Source of the DNA: Platerodrilus igneus
Taxonomy: Eukaryota > Arthropoda > Insecta > Coleoptera > Lycidae
Assembly (NCBI GenBank): GCA_036346225.1
Contig: JARFIW010000139.1
Span: forward strand, 6,882,001-6,946,000
Reading direction: 5' to 3'
DNA length: 64,000 nucleotides
Shown here: in pieces, positions 10,312 through 20,989 of the stretch
Layout of the letters: every line of letters begins with the position of its first letter
How positions within the stretch are numbered: the stretch's first letter is position 1
Made by a program: the position numbers and the translations under genes
The notes under the pieces: generated by a model
Told to the model about the DNA's origin: nothing
Database searches by the model: none
What the model saw: only the letters and a program-made list of their open reading frames with translations

Positions 10312-12634
10312 AAGTATCGGCATGTAATTTCTGAAAAGTTTTGTCCGGTGTTTTAGTCAACATTAAGGGAATCTTTGGGGGTTTCCTGTCATATTTTGCT
10401 TTGTTACATAGTTCACATTGATTGATAAAGTCTGTAGTTAATTCCTTCATGTCCTTGAAGTAATATCGTTTCATAATTTGTTATAGGGTTTCATTAATTC
10501 CACGATGGTTGGTCTTTCCTTCGTGTTGGTTTCTGATCACATCATTTATTTCGTCAGGGTCGTCTAAGGTTATTTGAATTTGGTATATCTTTTTGTTATC
10601 TGCTTTTGTATATTTTACAGGGTTGGGGTTGGTTAAAACTTCGGTGATTATAAACTGGTTGGGTTTCATATCGATTGCTTCATTTAAAATCTTTATCGCG
10701 GTTTTTGGCTCGTCATTCTGTGTTGAATGCATGGTGTCCATTTCGTCTGGATCTTCTCTAATTTCCGTTTCGTCTACGTTTCCTATAATTGATTCCGTTT
10801 CTAGTGCGTTGAGTTGTATTCTACTTAGAGCGTCTGCGTTATTACTGTAAATTCCCTTCTTGTATATGATCTCGTAGTCATATTCTTCTAATCGGATTCC
10901 CCATCGTTGTAATTTTGAATTAGGTTCTTTAAGTTTGCATAGCCATACTAGTGGTCTATGATCGGTGTATATATAAAAATTTCGTCCGTATAGGTAGGGT
11001 CTAAAATACTTTGTTGCCCAAATTATGACTAACAATTCTTTCTCTATTGTACTATATCTTTGCTCGGTTTTGTTGAGGGTTCTGGATGCGTAGCTGATGG
11101 GTTTATCATTGCCTACTGTTCCTTGACTTAATACTGCGCCTAATGCTACATTTGATGCGTCTGTTGTTAATATGAACGGTTTTGAGAAATCGGTGTATTC
11201 TAATACGGGGTGATTCTTTAATATACTTTTAGTTTTATCTACGACTTTAATGAATTCTGGGGTATGTACAATTTTGTTTTCTTTCTTTAAACAATTCGTC
11301 AGGGGCTTGCTTATTTGAGCATAACCTTTAATAAATCTGCGGTAGTAACCACTAAGTCCTAATAATTATTTTATTTTTTTATTCGTTTTTGGTATGGGGT
11401 ATTTTAATACGGCATTTGTTTTATCGGGGTTCGGCATCACTCCTTGGCGTGTTATTATATGTCCTAAGAAGGCTATTTTTGTAGAAATTCGCTCTTATCC
11501 AATTGTACCTTAAATTGTGCTTTTCTTAATCTTTGAAACACTTCTCTTAATCTTTCTATATGCTCCACTAATGATGTTGAATAAACTTTGATGTCGTCTA
11601 GGTACACAAGATATTTTTCGTTGTGTATCCCTCGTAGTATATTATTCATTACTCTTTGAAAAGTTGCGGGTGCGTTCTTTAGTCCAAATGGCATCCTTAT
11701 ATATTCGTAATCTCCTCTAGGGGTGCTAAAGGCTGTTTCTTGTGTATCCCTTTCTTCCATTTCTACTTGATGGTATCCTGATGCTAAGTCTAATGTCGAA
11801 AAATATTGGCACTTGCCTAATTTGTCTAAAATTTCGGTTATCTTTGGTAGCGGGTATTTATCGTCTACCGTTTTTCGTTTAATTTTCTGTAATATATTAC
11901 CATTCTATATTTTCGTTTTCCTGATGCGTCCAGTTCTTTGGGTACTATTAGTAGGGGGCTGCTTCATGGTGAATTGGAGTGTTGTATGATATCTTGATCT
12001 AATAAGTCGGCTACTTGTCCGTCGGCTTCTTCCTAACTTGCCTGGGGTAATCTGTATGCTTTTATGAATATGGGTTTGTTATCGGTTAGTTCAATGTTAT
12101 GCTTAACTGTATTTGTGAACGTTAGGGGTATTTCTTCGCAATGGAATATGTCGCGGTATTCGAAACATAAATTTTTGATTGCTCTTTGTTCCTCTTGATT
12201 GATGTCGGTGTTAAAACGGATATTATTTAAATTTTCTCTCTACATTTCGTCGTTTTTTACGGGGTTATAATTTTCGTTTAAATTTTCGTCTATTTCCATC
12301 TCGTTGAAATTTAATTCTTCTACGTTAATTGGGTTGGTTAAAGATAGTTCTACGGGGTAGTCGTTTGAATTTAAAATTGTTGTTGTGGCATAGTTATTCT
12401 TTATTTGTACTAATGCGGTTGGGGTTTCTACTCATTGTTGAAAAGTTATGTGATTTATTATTTCTAATTTGTTATTTGAATTTACTGGGATTTTTATCTT
12501 TTTCTCTGTTCGGGGTTCTATTGTGTATTTTTCTTCAACTTGGGTATTTTGAAATTTAATGGGGATTCGTCCATATTTGGTTCTTAGTAAACGGTTTTTA
12601 ATGTCGATGTTGGCTCCTAATTTTCCTAGAAGGT
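10312..12634 (-). pseudogene. pol: Gypsy pol middle part: RT, RNase H, integrase N-terminus
   Basis: Read on the minus strand from 12634: a protease-RT linker (LGKLGANIDIKN), the RT with [18 protein letters not shown] and catalytic YLDDIKVYS (ORF 11473-11760), the RNase H with YIYTDHRPLVWL and NADALSRIQ (ORF 10481-11035), and the integrase zinc-binding segment QCELCNKAKYDRKP (10312-10474) up to the codons HADTL, where the LINE starts. Several stops (near 12010, 12240 and 12430) and frame changes between the open pieces show it is dead. The linker region 11035-11473 still reads as RT thumb/connection in pieces. Confidence 0.9.
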
Positions 12635-14610
12635 TATTACGTTTTGCCTTGCTAGAGGGGTATATTTATTAGGTTTTTACTCCTATGTGACCAGCTGTAA
12701 GGCACAAGGATGTTTGACGGGGATTTCCAGTAAGTGTAAAGAGCCCACGGCAAGTTTCGGTGGAAAATGGCTCGTAGATGAGGAAACCTCAAAAGGCTAA
12801 GCGGCTAGTCGAGCTATTTGCTCTGGGTAGAACATGAGCTGTGGGTCGGGGTTGGACTGCGACCAAAAATGTAAAGAAATGGCGCCACCGAATTTTTGTA
12901 TACGGAGAAGACCTTACTTAAGTCTCTTGTATAAGGCGAATGCGGAAACCTTTACTCAATTACCGCTATACAGTATATTACTGAAACACAATCCCTACAG
13001 TTTTCTTACCTTATGGCTCGATATTGACCTTTATAGATGCACTGCTACACCTGTGAACAGATTAAAACAAAGATAGCACTGTTTGTGCATTTATATCCAA
13101 AATTTAATAATTAATTCGAATCAACCCTCATTCATTCCAATCAATAATCATAGTCTTGACCAAATAAAAATCTATTCCTTCAGTATTTAGTAAGTTATTT
13201 ATAAGACATCTTCTTTAAATAAGTTTGATTAAATTAAATTATTGAAAGATATGTACATAGGTACTTGATAATATCAGTATCTCTCACAGATAAAACATGA
13301 TAATTTTATATTAGCAATGTCTAGCAAAAATTTATTCTCAAATGAATGAGTATGAGTTTCTTTTCTGAATGTTTAACTTTAAATTACAACTTCGGTTGGT
13401 TTTAGTAGCACTACTTAACCTCACATTCTATGATTAAATATTCCACTTAGCAATTAGTGAAATGTAAAATGTAAAAATTTAATTCTCTAAGATTTGAATA
13501 AATTATGTTTCAAATAATCAAATAAATTTTCTTTAAATATAGAATTTAACTTTTCCTATCTTCATAATGACATCTACCGTATATTAATTGTATTAATAAA
13601 AAGATTTAATGTGAAACTTTATAGGTTCCTGTTGCATAATTTGAAAAATAACTAGTCTGTCATTCACCTAATGAACTTGAACTTTACCACGTGATCAAAC
13701 AAAAAATTATTTGTCTGCTATACCCAATGCTACAGCTGACGTATAGGAAAGCAATCTACATACCAGATGTTAATCCGATGGAAAAATACCCGCTAGGTAT
13801 ATGGACCATACCCGGAATTATAATTGATGATTTATAATTCGCTTGTTTCAGCAACTAAGAATACAGGAATTTCCAATTCCATACAACCAAATTAGCTACA
13901 TACTGAATCTTCAACATAACATCACGGCGTCCACATTAAATAATTGAAGCACGCCAATTCGACTTTCGTACAAGGTTAAACTTCACATAGATACTAATAA
14001 ATTTTCATTTCTTGTCCAAATAAATTAGTTATATTTCTTAAATTTCAAAAGCTAAGATGTACAACTTATCCTAAATTGCACTAAAAATATTGATTTAGTA
14101 AGGTTATAAATTCAGTAATACTTACTGTTAACCAAAGGCCATTCAAACAAATCAACGTCTCGTCAATTGCGAGATAATTCCAGCAAGTGTGGACATAAAA
14201 ATGCGCGTCGCCGAGACGATACCATTTCAAGAAAACAATTTTTAATTTTTCTGTGCTTCCAACAGGTGGACTGAATCAACGTCATGATCCTTGAGTTCAA
14301 GGAACAATTGACCTCTTCTAACGACAGCTGAGTTGGAAGTGATAAGATGACGTGGGTTGCCGCCTGACAACAAGCTTAATATTACAATCATTTAACAGAG
14401 GGAACTCTTATGATGACACTAACAAAAGGTATCTTTTGTCACCGCATAATTTAAAATTTTACACTTTCAAATCGAAAGCTAATATTGTTTTCGACAATAT
14501 GTAATATTTATTTCGTAGATTGTGTAGCATTATTATACTTAAGTTGGTTATTAATAAATTAAATAAGTTAGATATCTGTAAAAATATTGTCAGAAAATAA
14601 AATTGTTACA
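12635..14610 (-). mobile_element. 1.98 kb LTR-like insertion in gypsy pol, identity unknown
   Basis: Gypsy pol breaks exactly here: protease ends at codons for GLLRMDL and resumes as LGKLGAN. The pieces join in frame if this segment and one copy of the flanking AGGT/AAGGT (12630-12634 and 14610-14614) are removed. On the minus strand it begins TGTAACAATTT and ends CGTAATA, close to the TG...CA ends of LTRs. No ORF over 80 codons has a recognisable product. A GC-richer block lies at 12690-12910. A solo LTR of a large element is my best guess; a non-autonomous element is possible. Confidence 0.6.
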
Positions 14611-14954
14611 AGGTCCATTCTTAATAGTCCGTCATACATGTCAGTGAATTCGAATATGCAAAATTTGTGTTTTATCTTTACGTTAAATGCTTTTGGTAAG
14701 GGTATGTTTGCTACAAATTGGTGTAAGGTTGTTTGATGAGCTGTTTTAATTTTAAACGGTTCTCTTTCTACAAAGTTTAAATAATGTTTCTTTACGGTTC
14801 GCGTGCTAATTAATGTTTTTGAGGATCCGGTATCGATTAGTAGTTTGAATTTGGCGTGGAGTATTTCTATATAGGGTAGTACAAGGTGATTCATATTATT
14901 TAAGTTTATTACATCTGGTCGGTTATAAATCGGTCTATCTAAAAATTTGAGCAC
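14611..14954 (-). pseudogene. pol: Gypsy aspartic protease (start of pol)
   Basis: The ORF from 14954 has KLLIDTGSSKTLIS at residues 37-50, the catalytic aspartate loop of retropepsins. It starts 16 bp before the gag stop (14939) in a different frame, the usual gag-pol frameshift layout. The true element sequence ends at 14611-14614; beyond that the frame reads into the LTR-like insertion for another 14 codons to a stop at 14568. The flap and C-terminal part (GLLRMD) are recognisable. Confidence 0.87.
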
Positions 14955-16075
14955 GCGTTTTCTTCGTCGTCCTCGTCATAAGTTTCGTATGATTCTTCGC
15001 GTTCATAATTGTAGGATTGGTTTTGTTCATTGTCTGTACTTGGTCGAATGCAATTATTCTGGTCATCTTCATATTCCTCTATTTCTTGGTGAAATAGCTC
15101 TTCTGATGTAAAAGTACGTTTCTGGTTAAGGTTCGATCGAATGTGTGTTATTTTGGTGTTTGGTCTGGTGTTACCAGATGAGGTATACATTGGTGTAGGA
15201 TTGTTATTATTTTTTGCCATTGGTGAATTTCTGACAGGGTTCGCGTTGAATGCTGGTCTTTTTTGATTTACGTTTTGGTGGAATCTTGGTTGAAATGCGG
15301 GCTTCGTAAAATTTGGGTTGAATGTTGGTTTTGGGAAATGTTTATATTGGTTATTAAAGTTTGAGTTATTAAAATGTGGATTATTGGTTTGCGTTTGGTT
15401 TGTTTGTGCATTGAATGGAGTGAATTTTTGTTGTGGATTTGTTTGTCTCGCGGGTTGTATGGTTTTTATTGGTGTATAACCTTTATTCGCGTTAAGATTG
15501 TATAGTCTGTTTCTGTAGTACATTACGTTTTCTTCTTCGATTATCATGTTCATAGCTTCTTCTAAGTCTTGGGGATGTTGAAATCTAATTTTGTCTGAAA
15601 GTCGTTCGGGTAGTGCATTTAGATATGTGTCTAATGCCATTTCGTCATAGATTTTTGTTTTTAGAAGTCTGACATTTGGGTTGGATTCTTGAATTTTTAG
15701 TTTTGTCAAGATTAAACTTTTTACATCTTGGCATTTCATTTCAAATTGGTAAGGAGATTGATTATTTTCCATTCCAAGATTTATTAAATCGCGTACTAGA
15801 CATTTTAGGTTACGCTGATCGCCAAAATATGCAATCAATACGCGTTTGAAGTCATCCCATTGTTCTAATTCATGGCGACTCGCAATTAATGTTAGTGCCC
15901 TTCCGGTTAGTTTGCTGATAATAAGGCGTAGGAATAATACGTTCCTTTCGTTAGCACCGAACTTATAGAATGTTTTTAAAAATAGTACACACGCGGTAAT
16001 GTAGTATCATAACAGGGTTTGATCACCGTTATACGTTGGATTTGTCTCCAAATAAAGCTTCATATCTCCACTCAT
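14939..16075 (-). pseudogene. gag: Gypsy gag with one premature stop
   Basis: The reading frame starts at ATG 16073-16075, has a TGA at codon 23 (16007-16009), then is open from there to 14939. The open 299 codons begin with the capsid-like segment (MIAYFGDQRN, LDTYLNALPERLSDKIRF), followed by an asparagine/proline/glutamine-rich basic region (about residues 130-240), which stands in for zinc knuckles as in gypsy-type Gag, and an acidic C-terminus. Gag forms the particle and binds RNA. A single nonsense change separates it from an intact frame, so it is the best preserved gene of this element. Confidence 0.85.
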
Positions 16076-17189
16076 TTTGGCGGGGGGGGGGATGTTCTAA
16101 TAATTAATTTTTTAATTTGATTTTGATTATTTTTTGATTTTGTAAAAATTTGGATGTGTTTTGTAGTTTGTATCGTTATTCCTTGCTTAGATTTATTAAT
16201 TTTTTGTTTAGATTGCGTTGGGTTACTTGCTATTTTTAGATTGGGTCGTTCTAGATTATTTAAAGAATTGAGTTGCTTAATTTGTATTTAATTGCACGGT
16301 GTTGTAATTATTTTATGGGTTTTACGCTTGATTTGTCTTGGTTATATTTATTTTTAATTTGCTGATGTTAATTTTATTGTAGGTTTGATCTCTGAAGTTT
16401 GAATGTGATTGAGTGATTTTTGTGGTAATTTATTTTACTTCGTTTGCTTTGCGTCCGTTCAAGCTTTTCTATTTTTAATTATGTCGGTTTAATTCTGTCT
16501 GTAATAATCATCTTTTCCCGTGGGGTCTGTGTAATTTATAAGTGTCGATGATGCTTCTCGTCTCGTGAACTTGAGTGTTAATTATAAGTTTGCAAGGTGT
16601 CGTCTTTTGCGTTGTACAAAGTTGCATACAATGGTCTCGTTTTATTACAATGTGTTAAACTATTGTAAAATGTTACTTTTCAGTCAATTGTTTGGGTCAG
16701 TGTCTCTGTTGCAAGGTTATTTTTAAATATAATCCCTTGCAATAGCTCAGTGGATTATTTTCATCAATTGCATAAAATAATGGTATCAATAATCAAAATA
16801 CATATCTAAATCATAAACTAGCAAATATCAAATATGTTTGTAAAATAGGAAAATAATCTTACACTAATTGTTTTGTTGCTTTCATGGAGTCCGTCGATTC
16901 TGGTACTTTCTCCACGTTGGTGTTCGGATTTGATCTATGCTTGTATTTTCTCCAGTTTTTCTTTTGTTGAATTTAAACGATTTTGTTTCGCCTTCAACTT
17001 CTGTTTGTTTGCTGGGTTTGAACGATTCTTGTGTCGCCTCCAACTTCTGTTTGTTTCCTGGGTTTGAACGATTCTTATTTCGCCTCCAACTTCTGTTTGG
17101 TTCTGCTAAATTCGGAATTGAAATTCCAGACCACCAGTTCTTCAAATTTTGGTTTCCTGGTGACCTTTTGTCATCCGTTACGCTGCGCC
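16076..17189 (-). other. Gypsy 5' leader with internal tandem repeats and primer-binding site
   Basis: On the minus strand the leader begins after the LTR with (T)GGCGCAGCGTAACGG (about 17175-17190), a TGG-starting primer-binding-site candidate of the TGGCGCAG type seen in the 17.6/297 group; I cannot name the tRNA confidently. Three repeats of about 47 bp lie at 16965-17103. A run of ten G (16082-16091, plus strand) sits just upstream of gag. The AT-rich remainder holds no gene; short ORFs at 16873-17194 are repeat translation. Confidence 0.65.
16965..17103. repeat. Three ~47-bp tandem repeats in gypsy leader
   Basis: The unit contains GAACGATTCTT, TTTCGCCTCCAACTTCTG and TTTGTTTCCTGGG, repeated three times with the first copy the most diverged. 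Arrays of this kind are common in gypsy leaders, possibly with regulatory or insulator roles; function here is unknown. Confidence 0.85.
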
Positions 17190-17752
17190 AGTAATGTTTG
17201 TGGCTGAGAGCGGCCTTTTTTAAAAAACCATTTTCAACTTCTTGACAAATTTATTTTTAATAATACAGAATTGATTTGGAATTTTGACAATCTTGAATTA
17301 AAATTATTCTAAGTCCGAAAATTATTATTAATTGTACTAAAATGGGTAATCTAACGAACTGCAATGCTAAAGCTGAACGATGGATTAATTGTCGTCGACT
17401 GGGGCTCCCGGGCTTTTTATAATATCCCTACCTCCTCACATGGCTGTGGGAACTTGCAGATCTCATGTCTGCTTACACATAAATCTATTCATAAATATAC
17501 ATTGTTGCGATCTTACATTCTAAGTAATCTTGGTACGTGACCGTCGGTGACCGCCTGTGACCTGACATCTGCAGTGTCACTATCGGCTGTGCTACACAGT
17601 AGCGCTTCCGTTTTCATGAACGTTAATAAACTGTATAAACTGTCCTTGATTTACTTTGTTGCACTTCACTTGGCACTTTCTTAATATTTCTAACCATTTC
17701 CTAATTTATTCTATTTCTTTCTATATATAACTCAATTGGGGGATACATAACT
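17190..17752 (-). repeat. 5' LTR of minus-strand gypsy element
   Basis: 563 bp partner of 1847-2411, AGTAA...TAACT on the plus strand. On the minus strand it has TATTATAAAAAGCCCGG, then the transcribed R/U5 part with GCTTTAGCATTGCAGTT. The first base of the TGGCGCAG primer-binding site overlaps its inner end. CGCG duplication follows at 17753-17756. Confidence 0.93.
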
Positions 17753-17756
17753 CGCG

Positions 17757-17950
17757 TGAGTGCAAAAGTATAACCGATTACTGCTGTATGGATTCCTATT
17801 AAAAATATTAAATTTAATAATAATATTACTCTTGCTCTCACTTTTAGTTGCTCTAAAGTTGATTTGATGCAGCTCTCCATTTATTCATTTCCTGAGATAA
17901 CTCTTTCAGTGACTAATTATCTATACCGCCGTTTTTCCCTAAATCAATAT
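17757..17950. other. Spacer between gypsy and piggyBac element
   Basis: AT-rich, no gene seen. It should represent pre-insertion flanking sequence for both elements. Confidence 0.5.
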
Positions 17951-17954
17951 TTAA

Positions 17955-17970
17955 CACGTTGACCACCAGG
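17955..17970 (+). repeat. piggyBac left terminal inverted repeat
   Basis: CACGTTGACCACCAGG, preceded by the target TTAA at 17951-17954. It pairs with the right end at 27001-27016. Confidence 0.85.
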
Positions 17971-17971
17971 C

Positions 17972-18130
17972 GTCACATATATGTGACAGCAATTTGTGTG
18001 AACGACCACCGTCACACATATGTGACACAGACATCTAATAATATAAATGCCCTGCAGTTTGTAGTGGTCTGCATGGAAGGTTTTTTCTTTTCATCATGGT
18101 CTATCTATATGTCTGTCACATCTATGTGTC
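17972..18130. promoter_or_regulatory. Palindromic subterminal motifs, left end of piggyBac
   Basis: Three 16-bp near-palindromes: GTCACATATATGTGAC (17972-17987), GTCACACATATGTGAC (18011-18026) and GTCACATCTATGTGTC (18115-18130). Related motifs occur at the right end (26816-26831 and 26871-26886). Position suggests transposase or host-factor binding sites; this is inference. Confidence 0.65.
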
Positions 18131-18393
18131 GCTTGGTTTTGTGATATATATTCCGGTTCAAGCAATTGGGTGCAAAATGCGAGCACGTGTAAACAGAGCG
18201 CAAATATGAAGTTAGATCTCAGTTTGCCGTTATTGCTTGCAGTGTGCATATCATAGTTTACACAGCAATCATTTTCGAATGAATAACTTATGAGGAAAAG
18301 ATAAACAAGGCCCTATTTGTGTATTATAGTCGTAGATAACCTGTAAATGTGATTCAATAATGTTTAGTTGAATTCTATTGTAGATATATAACA

Positions 18394-20003
18394 ATGAGTT
18401 CAAATAGAAGCAATAGACCTCTGACGCAGATGGAATTGCAAGAGGAAGTGGATCGCATCATGAGAAGCAAAAAAAGTGACAGTTCAGAAGAAGAATTGTT
18501 TGCGGAATCAGGCAGCAGTTATCATCCATCTAGATCCAGCAGCTCAAGCGAATCTGAAGACAGTTTATCAGGTGACAACAATCCAATTATCAACGCACTT
18601 GATGATGACGCTCAATTGAATATGAATGACGATGATGTAGAGAAGTGGACAGATACGGATGAAAACGCAGTTATACATATTATCTCTGAACAAAAAGGAT
18701 TGAAACTGCACATCCCAGTTACATCTTCGGTTCATGACATTTTTTCATTGATCTTTGATAACCAACTCATCAAAAAAAATTGTAACTGGACAAATGCACG
18801 TGCATACAAGATATGTAGTGATAAAAATTTGAAAAAAGTGTCCAATATGATCAAATGGATACCAATTACCCCTGATGAAATTGAAAAGTTCCTTGGTTTA
18901 TGCATTGTTATGGGCAACATACAAATGCCATCAATAAAACATTATTGAAAAAAAAATGTTATTTACAATCATTTACTTTTTGGATCAACTAAGGTGCCTG
19001 TGTTTCTATCATGAAAACGACGATACTTCTCATAAAATATATAAAATTCACTAGCTACTGAATCATGTTTTGGAAAATATTCAGGGTTTATATTATCCTA
19101 GTAATAATTTGTCGCTTGGTGAGGCACTGCTTTTGTTTATAGGAAGACTCAATTTTAGGCAATATATTCCCAATAAGAAGGCAAAATACGGTACAAAGTT
19201 ATATGAATTGTGCACACCTGATGGTTATTTGCTGAACCTTCTTGTCTATTGGGGAAAGGGGACAGTAAACAATGAAAATGGACACCCTGCTTCTGTTGTT
19301 TGAGAAGTAGTTAAAAATATTTGAGAAAGGGACACACGCTGTTCATGGATAACTACTACAATAGTGTATAGCTAGCGGAATTTCTGTACAAGAAAACATG
19401 CACATTGTTGGTACTCTCCTTACATGTGATTTTCCAATGCTCCACCCGAAAGTACTACATTGGCCAAGAAGCGAGATTTTTTTACATGGAAAATTTGGAA
19501 TTTTGCCGAACCCTTGCTGTTCCAAGCAAGGTAGGGATCTTTAACGTGCGTGACAACACTCACACACGCGACCTCCATTTTACCTCTCATCCGAACGAGG
19601 GTGTATTTTTGTGAAAAATGCTCGCCTAACATTTTTCAAGCGGACCGTGTCGGGATTCGAACCCGGGACTTTGGGCGTAGTAGTCACACACATACCACTA
19701 CGCCACGGAGCCGCCTGTTGGTACTCTCCGCAAAAATAGAAAGCACAATCTGTTAAAGTACTATCTACAAAATTGAAGAAAGGAGAATCTGTTCTTCAAA
19801 GGAGGAAAATGGTGCTCGTGCAAAAATGGATGGCTAAACGAGATGTTCTTTCAATTTCAACAAAACACAGCTGAACTAAAAGAAGTAATAAATAGAAAAG
19901 GCAACATGAAATTCAAGCCATTGGGTATCATCGACTATAACAGTAACATGTCAGGCATTAACAGATGTGACCAAATGGTTCCGTATTACTTCACATCATC
20001 ATC
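18394..20003 (+). pseudogene. piggyBac-like transposase, N-terminal and catalytic parts
   Basis: 184 open codons from ATG 18394 give an acidic, serine-rich N-terminus and the start of the DDE_Tnp_1_7 domain (ITPDEIEKFLGLCIVMGNIQ). A stop and frameshift follow at 18946. Open pieces resume at 19070-19303 with the family signature NNLSLGEALLLFIGRLNFRQ then YIPNKKAKYGTKLYELCTPD, then DNYYNS near 19350 and, after the SINE (19420-19715), DYNSNMSGINRCDQM (about 19930-19980), the region of the last catalytic aspartate. It stops where the RTE inserted (PYY codons, 19983). The C-terminus resumes at 26341. Confidence 0.9.
19420..19715 (-). mobile_element. tRNA-derived SINE, copy 1 (minus), in piggyBac transposase
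   Basis: 296 bp flanked by a perfect 14-bp duplication TGTTGGTACTCTCC (19406-19419, 19716-19729). Read on the minus strand the head is tRNA-like with box A TGGCGTAGTGG and box B GGTTCGAATCC, the Pol III internal promoter. The body carries GGATGAGAGG and CACGCACGTTAAAGA. The tail ends GGAGCATTGGAAAATCACATG. Removing it with one duplication restores the transposase line (HIVGTL then RKNRKHN). It shares full-length similarity with 20689-20989. Confidence 0.93.
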
Positions 20004-20266
20004 ATCATTAGGTTTTCAGTCCTGAAACTAGTTGGACGCGTACCTTCACTGTTTCCTATTCTGAACTAACCTACAGATTTTCCTGAAATTTGCACAATCT
20101 GTATCTATCACTATCTGATCTAGGTCTACATCCACCTCTTTTTTCCTATCTCTGCTTGTCATATATTCCATACTATTCCCCAAAAATGCGTTAGAACATA
20201 TTCTGTCCTATTTTCCTATTTTTTTTCTAGACATGTTCTTGTATGTTTGTTGTGGTTTGTTTAGCA

Positions 20267-20382
20267 TTCTTCTTAATTTTCTTTGGGAATTAAACCACGA
20301 TCTTAGGTCATGGATCGAAACGTAAATAAAGTTGATTTTAAAAAATATAAGTGGTTTAATTCCCAAAGAAAATTAAGAAGAA
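20267..20382. repeat. 116-bp foldback unit with 32-bp perfect arms
   Basis: Arms 20267-20298 and 20351-20382 are perfect reverse complements (TTCTTCTTAATTTTC... and ...GAAAATTAAGAAGAA) around a 52-nt loop with GGATCGAAACGTAAATAAAG. It interrupts the RTE 3' region. No clear target duplication. The loop string GATCGAAACGT followed by AATAAA reminds me of Penelope-like element ends, but this is from memory and uncertain. Confidence 0.75.
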
Positions 20383-20688
20383 ACATATCCTTGTTCCCCA
20401 ACTGTTTCTATAACCTATTTGTTATTACCTTTGTTTGTTCATCTTCATACATCTGAAGCGCGGAATTTCAAAGGCTGCTACTGCTCTTTTGTCTGCTTTT
20501 CAGACTGCCCATATTTCATAGGCATACTGTGCTATGCTCCATACATATGTTTTTAACAACTTTTTGTTCTATGTTTATTGTCTTTCATCATAGGCGCCGT
20601 TCTTTCTTGTTAGATGCAGTTCGGTCCCCTTCTATTGCTTTACAACTATATACCTTATTTCTCCGACATTCAGTGGTTGTGCTTGGGT

Positions 20689-20989
20689 GGCGTGGCCGTG
20701 GATCAATGTAGTAAGCGTAAGACTACGGATCCCAAGGTCCTGGGTTCCAATCCGACACGGCCGACTGCTTGAAAAATGGCAGGTGAGCATTTTTCACAAA
20801 AATTGCGCCCTCGTTCGGATGAGAGGTTAAATGGAGGTCCTGTGTGTGAGTGTTGTCACGCACGTTAAAGAACCCTACCTTGCCTGGAACGGCAAGGGTT
20901 CGGCAAAATTCTAAATTTCTAGGCAACAAAAAACTCGCCTCCTGACCAATGTAGTACCTTCTGGTGGAGCATTGGAAATGTAAATGAAC
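20689..20989 (+). mobile_element. tRNA-derived SINE, copy 2 (plus), in RTE 3' region
   Basis: 301 bp flanked by GGTTGTGCTTGGGT (20675-20688) and GGTTATGCTTGGGT (20990-21003). The tRNA-like head has box B GGTTCCAATCC near 20744-20754; the body has TTCGGATGAGAGGTTAAA and CACGCACGTTAAAGA; the tail ends GGAGCATTGGAAATGTAAATG. Same family as 19420-19715 and the fragment at 62075-62136. Confidence 0.93.

Larger units (their letters stand above)
1847..17752 (-). mobile_element. Gypsy/errantivirus-type LTR retrotransposon, decayed and interrupted
   Basis: A complete but dead element in the order 5' LTR (17190-17752), leader, gag, pol (protease, RT, RNase H, integrase), env-like region, 3' LTR (1847-2411), flanked by CGCG duplications. 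Without its two large insertions (12635-14610 and 4946-10311) it would be about 8.5 kb, a normal size for env-bearing gypsy elements. The reading frames hold several stops and frameshifts. The two LTRs differ at only a few percent of positions by eye, so the insertion is moderately old. Only the insertions and coding decay prevent function. Confidence 0.93.

Noticed and set aside
16882..17145. ORFs on both strands in the gypsy leader
   Set aside because: They are translations of the 47-bp tandem repeats.
19650..19715. A tRNA gene on the minus strand
   Set aside because: tRNA-like with boxes A and B, but continuous with a 296-bp SINE flanked by a 14-bp duplication and repeated elsewhere.
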